From: Pseudomonadota bacterium
GTDB lineage: Bacteria; Pseudomonadota; Alphaproteobacteria; Rhizobiales; Methyloligellaceae
NCBI GenBank assembly: GCA_022567275.1
Contig: JADFHH010000070.1
Location: 1 to 7,673 of the forward strand
Length of the DNA stretch: 7,673 nt
Direction: 5' to 3'
Part shown: positions 1 to 5,367 of the stretch, one piece after another
How positions within the stretch are numbered: the stretch's first letter is position 1
How the letters are laid out: every line of letters begins with the position of its first letter
The notes under the pieces: model-generated
What the model was told of the DNA's origin: nothing
Database searches by the model: none
Seen by the model: the letters and a program-made list of their open reading frames with translations, nothing else
Translations under genes and position numbers: made by a program

Positions 1-195
1 GGTTGTGCTGCTGCGTGGTTCCGCGGCAGGTTCATTCAGCACGATTTTCACGTTCGAGAAGGTCTTGGCCATGGCCTTGGCGGCGAATGAGCGCATATCA
101 TCGAAATAATAGACAACGCCAAACCCGAGTGCGGCGACCGTCAGCCACAGCATCATCTCGTGCAACAGATGTTTTGCGCCGGAACTGTAATTCAT
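1..195 (-). CDS. N-terminal part of a single-pass membrane protein, cut by the window edge
   Basis: The reading frame starts at ATG 195 and stays open for 65 codons to the left edge, so only the N-terminus is visible. It begins MNYSSGAKHLLHE, followed by one hydrophobic segment at about residues 15-31 (MLWLTVAALGFGVVYYF), then an amphipathic, Ala/Lys-containing stretch and a Pro/Ser-rich linker near residue 60. This is the shape of a membrane-anchored protein with its main domain beyond the window, probably outside the inner membrane. It follows the DTGAS aspartic protease gene by 65 bases on the same strand, so co-transcription is likely. A second protease of the same TIGR02281 group is possible, because such genes can begin with one TM helix and a linker, but no catalytic motif is in view. 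The start is preceded only by a weak GGGGG purine run. The gene is probably real; its function is unknown. Confidence 0.6.
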   Translation of the reverse strand, partial: MNYSSGAKHLLHEMMLWLTVAALGFGVVYYFDDMRSFAAKAMAKTFSNVKIVLNEPAAEPRSSTT

Positions 196-211
196 GACTC
201 GCGACCCCCAG

Positions 212-222
212 GAGGTGACCTC
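212..222. promoter_or_regulatory. 11-bp palindrome GAGGTGACCTC, possible operator or RNA element
   Basis: GAGGT and ACCTC are perfect inverted arms around one central G, 17 bases upstream of the start at 195. On the plus strand the site lies within AGGAGGTGA (210-218), identical to an ideal Shine-Dalgarno sequence, although no plus-strand gene follows. On the transcribed minus strand it reads TCACCTCCT, like the 3' end of 16S rRNA. It could be a repressor site, an RNA element, or chance. Confidence 0.2.
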
Positions 223-234
223 ATACCTGTTAAC

Positions 235-247
235 CCGCGGTTCGCGG
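235..247 (-). terminator. Short GC hairpin after the protease gene (weak, no U-tract)
   Basis: CCGCG and CGCGG pair perfectly around a three-base loop, 13 bases past the stop codon of the aspartic protease at 261. No U-run follows in the leftward direction, so it is not a standard intrinsic terminator. It may only stabilise the 3' end of the protease message or partly attenuate transcription into the next gene. Confidence 0.2.
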
Positions 248-260
248 ACCAGGCAGCATA

Positions 261-998
261 CTAACCGCGCAGGGTCAGGAAATCTCCTGAGAACTCATAA
301 GACCGTAAACGGCTTAAAAAACTCATACCGGGCAGGCTGTCACGCAGGGCGCCCGGTTTGGCGACGAGGGCTTCGACATTGTCGATACTGATCGCTCCAA
401 CAGACACATTGCGCAGCTTGACGCGCGCCGCGAAGGACGTGCCGTTCGCGGTCTGGACCGGTACGGAATAGCGCAGCGACTCAAGCTTGACACCCGCGCG
501 TGCGGCGTCTGAAGGGGTGAGAACGATGCTCGATGCGCCGGTGTCGATGACCATTTTGATGCTGGCGCCATTGGCGTGAACTTGCGCCATGAACTGGCCG
601 TTTTGCTGCTTGCGAATGCGCACGCCCGGTGAGTTTTTTTCACCCGTATCGAACTGAATTGGCATTCCGGGCAGAAGTTCGCCGGCTATGCGCTGGGCGA
701 TAGGCATGAGCTGGTCGCGGTAGCTGTATCCGGCGATAAGGGCAAGTGCTATCGCGCCCCAGCTGAGGGCATCGCGCAAAGCGCCCGTGAAGCGGCCGCG
801 ATAGCTTGTGAACATGGACCCGCCGAGAAATATCAGCAGGGCGAGGGCCGCGACGATGCCTGCGATATCCGCATTATCGAATCCGGCGATGGTTCCCGCG
901 TCATGGCGCAGCACGAGCACGGCGCCCACGGCCACCAGAAGTGCAAGGGCAATCCAGGCCATGCTAGATCGCGCCCATTCGCGTATTGCGCGCGGCAC
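261..998 (-). CDS. Membrane-anchored retropepsin-like aspartic protease (TIGR02281-type, clan AA)
   Basis: This is a 245-residue protein with three hydrophobic segments at about residues 12-31, 43-62 and 77-92, then a soluble C-terminal domain of about 130 residues. That domain carries the retropepsin active-site motif: MVIDTGAS at 149-156, with Asp152 as the catalytic aspartate. It also has the family's closing GMSFLSRL at 224-231. Clan AA proteins carry one catalytic Asp per chain and act as dimers; the bacterial membrane-bound group is known as TIGR02281 and its substrates are mostly unknown. The protease domain probably faces the periplasm. The longest frame begins at GTG 998, with no clear ribosome binding site. 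ATG 962 (residue 13) is an alternative start and would trim charged residues just before the first TM helix. The gene lies 95 bases downstream of the histidine kinase and 65 bases before the next membrane protein, all on one strand. Confidence 0.85.
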   Translation of the reverse strand: MPRAIREWARSSMAWIALALLVAVGAVLVLRHDAGTIAGFDNADIAGIVAALALLIFLGGSMFTSYRGRFTGALRDALSWGAIALALIAGYSYRDQLMPIAQRIAGELLPGMPIQFDTGEKNSPGVRIRKQQNGQFMAQVHANGASIKMVIDTGASSIVLTPSDAARAGVKLESLRYSVPVQTANGTSFAARVKLRNVSVGAISIDNVEALVAKPGALRDSLPGMSFLSRLRSYEFSGDFLTLRG

Positions 999-1093
999 GG
1001 CGCCATGTTGCTGGAAATAAGCTGGCGGTCATGCCAGTTATTTTACGAAACTCGGGCGAAGGTGACAAATGAAAGATAAGAGATACGCGATCT

Positions 1094-2689
1094 TCAGCCG
1101 GCAGCGCGCTGTTGCGTTGCATGCTGGATTTCATCGTGACGGCTTCGCCATGATGAAGCCGTTGCATCTTGTTGCGCGTGGCCGGGCTGGTTTTCAACCG
1201 GTTCGTTCAGCTGCGGCATGCCCCGCAACACGCGCTCGCGCGGGATGGTCACGGTGGCCAGCGTTCCCTGACGCAATTTGCTCTTGAGATCGAATATCCC
1301 GCCATGCAGCTCGATGAGGCCTTTGACGATGGGCAGGCCGAGCCCCGTGCCGCCTTCGGCGTTCTGGTGGGCCAGAGAGCCTTGACCGAAGCTTTCGAGC
1401 ACATGCGGGATTTCTTCTTCAGGAATGCCGGGGCCGGTATCATTGACGCTGAGAAACTGGCCGCCGGACTCCAGATCGCCAACAGTGAGTGCGATGGTCC
1501 CGCCGGACGGCGTAAACTTGATCGCATTGGACAACAAATTCAGGCAGATCTGGCGGATCGCGCGTTCATCGGCCCAGACCCGCGGCAGATTTTCCTGGAA
1601 GTCCTGGATGATTTTCTGGTTCTTCTTTTCCGCCCGGAGTTTCACCAGGCGGTTGCAGTCGTCGGCTATATCGGCAAGTGCGATGCTTTCCTCCTGAAGT
1701 TCGTAGCGGCCGGCTTCGATGCGGGAGAGGTCGAGGATCTCATTGATGAGATGGAGCAGGTGCTTGCCGCTTTCATTTATGTCGTTGGCGTATTCCTTGT
1801 AGGTGGGCACATGATGGGGGCCGAGCAGTTCGGATTTCATGACTTCAGAGAAACCGAGCACCGCGTTGAGCGGCGTGCGCAATTCGTGGCTCATGGTGGC
1901 GAGAAAGCGCGATTTCGAGATGTTGGCCGCTTCCGCGCGGTGGCGTGCTTCATCCGAGATGGATTTGGCTTGCTCCAGATCCGCGATCAGCAAATCTTTT
2001 TCGGCGCGGTATTCAAGCATGGTCACGACAGTTGTATTGAGACCCTTGATCAGGAAGATGAAATAGAGATGGACACCGATGGTCATCGCCGCCATGGCCC
2101 AGAAAAACGGCGTATTGAGGAGCGCGAAGCGAATGAACAGCGAAACGGTTATTGGCAGGGTGCCGGCATAAACGATCGGCATCAGGGTTGAAGCGAACAT
2201 CATGCGCATGGCGATGACCACCGTCAGACAGGCCAATATGAACATATGCGTGGTCGCATTGTTGCTCCCCATACCGATGAATGCAACGCCGCCCCAGGTG
2301 GTGCCATAGAGGAATTCCGCGGCCATGAATTTGGAGCGCCATGCGGCGACGTCCACTTTGGAGCGGGGCAGCCTGGTGAAATTGCGGCAAAGCACCAGCA
2401 AAATGCCCTTCGACATGAGCACGCTGGCAAGCCACAGGACAAGTTGCAGGGCGGGCGCCCAGAATATCGATGACAAGGCAACGATCACCGCAAGCAGCGG
2501 GACGGCCAGGATTGCGCTCAGTTCGTTCTTTACGAACATGAGCAACAATTCATAGGTGAATTCGGGGTGTGATTCCCCATCGGCGGCCAACTGCTTGCGG
2601 GCGTCCTGGACGCTCCGCGCGGCCTCTTTCGCCGTGTTGGCCGCCTGAGCGGCGGGACTGAACTGCGCAGGATTTGTCGCCGTTGCCAT
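1094..2689 (-). CDS. Six-TM sensor histidine kinase, PleC/DivJ/PdhS-like catalytic core
   Basis: Starting at ATG 2689, the product has 531 residues. A hydrophilic Ala/Gln-rich N-terminus of about 50 residues is followed by about six membrane helices between residues 57 and 217 and a helical linker at about 226-260. The HisKA domain has SHELRTPLN with phospho-accepting His268. The HATPase domain has the N box NLLSNAIKF (from Asn384), G1 DTGPGIP (417-423), F box FGQG (434-437) and G2 GGTGLGL (446-452). All catalytic motifs are intact, so it should autophosphorylate and pass phosphate to a response regulator. None is adjacent, making it an orphan here. The HisKA core resembles cell-cycle kinases that act on DivK, but the membrane sensor has no PAS domain and its ligand is unknown. 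About 45 polar residues follow the ATPase domain. The frame can be extended to a TTG at 2788, adding 33 residues; I prefer the ATG, which has GAGAG just upstream. Confidence 0.9.
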   Translation of the reverse strand: MATATNPAQFSPAAQAANTAKEAARSVQDARKQLAADGESHPEFTYELLLMFVKNELSAILAVPLLAVIVALSSIFWAPALQLVLWLASVLMSKGILLVLCRNFTRLPRSKVDVAAWRSKFMAAEFLYGTTWGGVAFIGMGSNNATTHMFILACLTVVIAMRMMFASTLMPIVYAGTLPITVSLFIRFALLNTPFFWAMAAMTIGVHLYFIFLIKGLNTTVVTMLEYRAEKDLLIADLEQAKSISDEARHRAEAANISKSRFLATMSHELRTPLNAVLGFSEVMKSELLGPHHVPTYKEYANDINESGKHLLHLINEILDLSRIEAGRYELQEESIALADIADDCNRLVKLRAEKKNQKIIQDFQENLPRVWADERAIRQICLNLLSNAIKFTPSGGTIALTVGDLESGGQFLSVNDTGPGIPEEEIPHVLESFGQGSLAHQNAEGGTGLGLPIVKGLIELHGGIFDLKSKLRQGTLATVTIPRERVLRGMPQLNEPVENQPGHAQQDATASSWRSRHDEIQHATQQRAAG

Positions 2690-2782
2690 GCTCTCAATAC
2701 TGTAATTACGGCCGGGAAAGTGCCATATGTCCGGCAGTGCTGTCGCGGGGGCGGCAGACACCGGGTGTGTGACCCGAGTTTC

Positions 2783-2810
2783 TTGCAAAATCCCTAACGC
2801 CGCGTTTACT
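2783..2810 (+). promoter_or_regulatory. Possible promoter for the GST gene, with palindrome in the spacer
   Basis: TTGCAA (2783-2788) and TTTACT (2805-2810), 16 bases apart, each match sigma-70 -35/-10 consensus at four of six bases. The spacer and first bases of the -10 contain the perfect palindrome AACGC-C-GCGTT (2796-2806), where a repressor could bind. Transcription would begin near 2817, leaving a leader of about 60 bases with a T7 run. This is a weak call by eye. Confidence 0.22.
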
Positions 2811-2862
2811 TTCCGGGCAAAGTGTATTTTTTTGGCGCAGTTTTCGCGCGCATCTCAGCGTC

Positions 2863-2870
2863 AAGGAGGA
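2863..2870 (+). promoter_or_regulatory. Strong ribosome binding site that fixes the GST start
   Basis: AAGGAGGA lies with its AGGAGG core six bases before ATG 2876, an ideal spacing. It rules out the longer reading from GTG 2822, whose extra 18 residues do not resemble a GST N-terminus. Confidence 0.85.
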
Positions 2871-2875
2871 ACGAG

Positions 2876-3487
2876 ATGAAAATCATGGAATTTGACCGCG
2901 CGCCCAATCCGCGCCGGGTTCGCATTTTTCTGTTCGAAAAGGATATCGGGATTGAATATGAGCAGATCGACATCGCGCAGTTCGAGCACCAAAAGCCAGG
3001 CTTTACCGCGCTGAATCCGTTACAGCGGGTGCCGGTTCTGGTGCTGGATGACGGCAGCGCGATTAGCGAATCGCTGGCCATCTGCCGTTATTTCGAGGAA
3101 CTTCAGCCCGCGCCCGCGCTGCTGGGGGCCGGAGCGATGGGCAAGGCGCGAACCGAGATGTGGCAGCGGCGGGTGGAGTTGCATTTGTTTTTCCCGGTTA
3201 CGCAGACCTTCCGCCATCTGCATCCGGCCATGAAGGAGAGGGAAATCCCGCAAGTGGCGGCATGGGGCGAGCTCAACAGGCCGCGCGCCCTGGACATGCT
3301 GTCCCTGCTCGATAAAGAGCTGGCGGAGCGCCCCTATATCGCCGGAGAAGATTTTTCCATCGCCGACATCACGGCGCTGGTGGCGGTCGATTTCATGAAG
3401 CCGGCCAAGATCGAGCGGCCGGACAATTTGCCCAATCTGGATCGCTGGTATGATGAGGTTTCAGCGCGGCCGAGCGCGAGGGCTTAG
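2876..3487 (+). CDS. Glutathione S-transferase family protein
   Basis: This is a 203-residue cytosolic two-domain GST of usual length. Residues 1-75 form the thioredoxin-like domain: the start RAPNPRRVRIFLFEK (8-22), the cis-proline in RVPVLVL (Val52-Pro53), and the glutathione-binding Glu65-Ser66 in ISESLAICRYFE. The all-helical C-terminal domain contains GEDFSIADITAL (157-168), where Ser161 and Asp164 form the conserved N-capping box of the folding motif. The family joins glutathione to electrophiles or binds it in other redox or isomerase reactions; the substrate cannot be told from sequence. There is no obvious Ser, Tyr or Cys at the usual catalytic place near residue 9 (Ala-Pro-Asn there), as in many alphaproteobacterial 'APNPRRVR' GSTs, so Asn11 or another residue may serve. 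The gene is transcribed divergently from the histidine kinase, with 186 bases between the two starts, and appears monocistronic. Confidence 0.93.
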   Translation: MKIMEFDRAPNPRRVRIFLFEKDIGIEYEQIDIAQFEHQKPGFTALNPLQRVPVLVLDDGSAISESLAICRYFEELQPAPALLGAGAMGKARTEMWQRRVELHLFFPVTQTFRHLHPAMKEREIPQVAAWGELNRPRALDMLSLLDKELAERPYIAGEDFSIADITALVAVDFMKPAKIERPDNLPNLDRWYDEVSARPSARA

Positions 3488-3500
3488 GGGGGTGGAGGCG

Positions 3501-3620
3501 TTAATACCAGGGGCGGTTGGGTTCGATCGATATCCATCCGCCGTCTTTCCGGCGAAAGCTAAGAATCCAGTTGCTGCCGCATAATAACGCCGCAGAGGCT
3601 GTTAATTCGGTTCCTGTCAC
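3501..3620 (-). pseudogene. Unrecognised 39-codon frame, possible 3' remnant of a lost gene
   Basis: A minus-strand frame from GTG 3620 to TAA 3501 encodes 39 residues. It ends in a composition that looks like real protein: SNWILSFRRKDGG, then WISIEPNRPWY at the C-terminus. The last residues of GST (stop at 3487) lie 13 bases away and converge on it. In-frame TGA lies directly before the GTG, inside a repeat, and there is no convincing ribosome binding site, so an intact small gene is less likely than the tail of a larger gene whose 5' part was deleted. I do not recognise the family. It could also be a chance frame. Confidence 0.28.
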
Positions 3621-3648
3621 CGTAATTCACCGTAATTCCACCGTAATT
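3618..3648. repeat. Three tandem copies of CACCGTAATT
   Basis: The unit CACCGTAATT occurs at 3618-3627, 3628-3637 and 3639-3648, the last pair separated by one extra C. The array abuts the alkA remnant, and the units put TAA stops into its frame. It may be a recombination or replication-slippage scar marking the deletion end. Repeated protein-binding sites are the alternative. Nothing like it occurs elsewhere in the window. Confidence 0.75.
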
Positions 3649-3811
3649 CGCACACGCGGTGCGTGACGCCTGCGCCCTGAATGAGTTGCCCGATGAAGCG
3701 GTGATGGACGCCAGGGCAGAAGCGTGGCGGCCCTGGCGCGGCGTCGCGGCACGCATGCTGTGGGCCTATTACGGGATCAGGCGGGCGAAAAAAAGCGCCG
3801 CGCCGGCGTGA
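3647..3811 (+). pseudogene. 3' remnant of an alkA-like DNA-3-methyladenine glycosylase II gene
   Basis: The plus-strand frame ending at TGA 3809-3811 encodes about 54 residues and is closed upstream by TAA at 3644. It contains ALNELPDEAVMDARAEAW, then RPWRGVAARMLWAYYG and a basic Ala-rich end. The RPWR-VAAR-LWAYY block is the typical C-terminal helix region of AlkA-type glycosylases, which excise alkylated bases, and it normally follows the helix-hairpin-helix and catalytic Asp regions. Those essential parts, roughly the first three quarters of a protein of about 200 residues or more, are absent, and no start codon with a ribosome binding site is visible. The fragment therefore cannot encode an active enzyme. 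It lies next to a tandem repeat and only 15 bases before the convergent CPVC membrane gene. The match is from memory of the family. Confidence 0.68.
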
Positions 3812-3826
3812 GCCGCCCGGCGAATT

Positions 3827-4270
3827 TCACACAGCCGGGGCGTCATTCCACTGCCGCCATTCATGAAACACCGCCCAGGCGGCGATGAGCACGCCAAGGG
3901 CGGCTACGTAAATCCGGATCGGCTCGAAATATGCCAGCAGCAGCTCACCCCCGAAGACAAGGAGCAGGATTTTGTTGCAGACCGGACAAGCCACGCCTAC
4001 GAAACCGAGCACGCCGCCAACGCCAATGGTCTTGTTGGAACAGAACGGGCGGTGGATCGCCACATAAAAACCGCTGAGCAGCGACAGCAGGGCCAACAGA
4101 CCGATCTCCCAGCCTCCCACCGGCGTCATGCGGATGAAGAAAGGGTTGTCCCATAGAACAGCGACCGTTCCGATCGCCGCGAACGCCGCGAACGCCACGG
4201 CCGCGCCGGCAAGCAACCGCCTGAAAACCGATTCCTGGAAGATGAGCTTCGCTTTCATATTGCGCGCCAC
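3827..4270 (-). CDS. Small four-TM membrane protein with intramembrane CPVC motif
   Basis: This is a 147-residue protein of unknown function. Four hydrophobic helices lie at about residues 18-40, 54-73, 83-106 and 115-135. Near the middle of the third is VACPVCNK, giving Cys95 and Cys98 in a CxxC arrangement, and a third cysteine, Cys77, lies in HRPFCSNK between helices 2 and 3. Such cysteines could form a redox-active disulfide or bind a metal. I loosely recall a CPVCNK motif in uncharacterised small membrane proteins, without a function. The GTG at 4270 begins 4 bases after the stop of the ferric-reductase-like gene, so translational coupling is likely; ATG 4258 (residue 5) is the alternative start. 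The close pairing suggests the two proteins work together, perhaps passing electrons from heme to the cysteine pair. That is inference from neighbourhood only. Confidence 0.85.
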   Translation of the reverse strand: MARNMKAKLIFQESVFRRLLAGAAVAFAAFAAIGTVAVLWDNPFFIRMTPVGGWEIGLLALLSLLSGFYVAIHRPFCSNKTIGVGGVLGFVGVACPVCNKILLLVFGGELLLAYFEPIRIYVAALGVLIAAWAVFHEWRQWNDAPAV

Positions 4271-4274
4271 GGCT

Positions 4275-5054
4275 TTACCCAGGGTCCGGGCTCACCGTCG
4301 GCGCAACGATGTTCGTTTCGCGCATCCGTGAAGCCGGCGTCCGCCGCGAATTCCGCCGCGTTCTCCAGGTTTTCAGAAAAGCAGCCAGTTGCAGCAGGAT
4401 AACAAGCCCGACGAGCACGGCGAAGGGTATTTGCGCCCAGTTCGGGTCCGGCACTTTGCGATGGAAATCCTGGAAGTGGAGATAGAGGAAATAAGCGGTG
4501 TGAATGACGATCAGCATCCACAAGACATACGCCCCTTGTTGCAGGAACTTCCATACGGACCCGCTGAGCAGCCGTTGGCTCCAATCGTTGGAAGAGAGGG
4601 CGAGGACGGTGCCATAGAGGAGAGCGAGGATACCGATCGCGTTCGCCAGCCCAAAACCGTGCTGGAGCATGACGTAGAGACCGGTCTGAGGATGCATTTC
4701 GTAGCCGAACAGGCGGATAAGGTCCCATTCGACCCAGCCGTCGAGGATGACAACGGTGTGAACGGCCCCGAGCAGGACACCGTATATTCCTATCTCCCGC
4801 CGCCAGGGGATAGCGGGCCGGAACGTCTTCCACAGGCGGGCCAGCGGGCCAATGGACAAAGAGAGCGCGACCATGACCAGACTCATATCGCCGAGCGCCC
4901 GGTTCCACCGGTGCATCTGCGACCATTCGGCCCGGGATTCCATGAAGACATAGGCGCCCAAGCCAGCGGCGAGCAAAACCGCCAGGTGGCGCGCTTTCCA
5001 TCCGGGATTCAGCCAGCCGGGGAATTGGAGTTTAAATCCTGTCATATTATTCAC
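4275..5054 (-). CDS. Ferric-reductase-like transmembrane heme protein (MsrQ/FRE superfamily)
   Basis: The product has 259 residues, with about six membrane helices between residues 22 and 228. The core resembles the ferric-reductase-like domain (PF01794): SLSIGPLARL (65-74), RREIGIYGVLLGAVH (85-99) with His99, His132 in LQHGFGLANAIG, and a later helix with His185 and His193 in VIHTAYFLYLHF. Paired histidines of this kind usually bind b-type heme and carry electrons across the membrane. No FAD or NAD domain is attached, as in MsrQ, which works with a separate partner. Compared with MsrQ, the helix WKFLQQGAYVLW has Gln172 where I would expect the first His of the LHR motif, so heme binding may differ. 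There is no msrP next door; instead the CPVC membrane protein follows 4 bases downstream. The start is GTG 5054 or ATG 5045, with GGAA nearby as a weak ribosome binding site. Confidence 0.85.
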   Translation of the reverse strand: MNNMTGFKLQFPGWLNPGWKARHLAVLLAAGLGAYVFMESRAEWSQMHRWNRALGDMSLVMVALSLSIGPLARLWKTFRPAIPWRREIGIYGVLLGAVHTVVILDGWVEWDLIRLFGYEMHPQTGLYVMLQHGFGLANAIGILALLYGTVLALSSNDWSQRLLSGSVWKFLQQGAYVLWMLIVIHTAYFLYLHFQDFHRKVPDPNWAQIPFAVLVGLVILLQLAAFLKTWRTRRNSRRTPASRMRETNIVAPTVSPDPG

Positions 5055-5128
5055 GGTTCCACGCAGCCGCTAAAACAAGAATCATTCGCAACAGTCCCTC
5101 GATCACGCCGATCAGACAAAAAAAATTG

Positions 5129-5144
5129 GCGATAATATGATTGC
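5129..5144. promoter_or_regulatory. Imperfect 16-bp palindrome upstream of the heme protein gene
   Basis: GCGATAATATGATTGC equals its own reverse complement at 12 of 16 positions and lies next to an eight-A run (5118-5125) in the 313-base gap between the divergent heme-protein and HNH starts. It is AT-rich like many operator or iron-regulator sites, but I cannot match it convincingly to Fur, Irr, RirA or FNR consensus. The rest of the gap (5055-5367) shows only the candidate HNH promoter and ribosome binding site. Confidence 0.22.
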
Positions 5145-5265
5145 AATCCAGCCCATTCGCCGGGGCAGCCTGAAGTCAAGAGTAGATATACGGGTCTCTT
5201 TTCTCAATTATCCGTTACCAGGCGAGAAGCGGACATTCTTTTCGCTGAGCCTGCCACGCGAAATC

Positions 5266-5295
5266 TTGCGCCATTCACGGTTCATGGCCTAGTAT
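5266..5295 (+). promoter_or_regulatory. Candidate sigma-70 promoter for the HNH endonuclease gene
   Basis: TTGCGC (5266-5271) and TAGTAT (5290-5295) are separated by 18 bases. Transcription would start near 5302, giving a leader of about 65 bases to ATG 5368 but only some 9 bases to the upstream ATG 5311, which favours the downstream start. Confidence 0.35.
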
Positions 5296-5354
5296 GCGCG
5301 CGTTAGCGGCATGGCGGCTCTAATCCGTTCCAATGCCAGGGCCATACAAGCGTT

Positions 5355-5361
5355 AAGAGGA
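5355..5361 (+). promoter_or_regulatory. Ribosome binding site that fixes the HNH start
   Basis: AAGAGGA ends six bases before ATG 5368. No comparable purine run precedes the longer in-frame start at 5311, so the 19 additional residues are probably untranslated leader. Confidence 0.6.
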
Positions 5362-5367
5362 CGCCCG

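Noticed and set aside
1169..2191. 340-codon plus-strand open frame antisense to the histidine kinase
   Set aside because: It is fully covered by the kinase gene, whose HisKA and HATPase motifs are complete. The antisense translation has no recognisable domain and is typical of shadow frames in GC-rich coding DNA.
4255..5001. Alternative minus-strand frame of 248 codons in the same region
   Set aside because: It is Arg/Pro/His-rich and lacks membrane helices, overlaps both accepted genes out of frame, and is a shadow.
4389..5135. 248-codon plus-strand frame over the heme protein gene
   Set aside because: The minus-strand frame gives regular membrane helices with conserved His positions; the plus-strand product is a polar low-complexity shadow without ribosome binding site.
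5055..5310. Fur, Irr or FNR site upstream of the ferric-reductase-like gene
   Set aside because: I looked because of the iron link, but no stretch matches those consensus sites well; only an unassigned imperfect palindrome remains.
5311..5367. Longer HNH start at ATG 5311
   Set aside because: No ribosome binding site precedes it, the candidate promoter would leave almost no leader, and ATG 5368 has AAGAGGA at ideal spacing.
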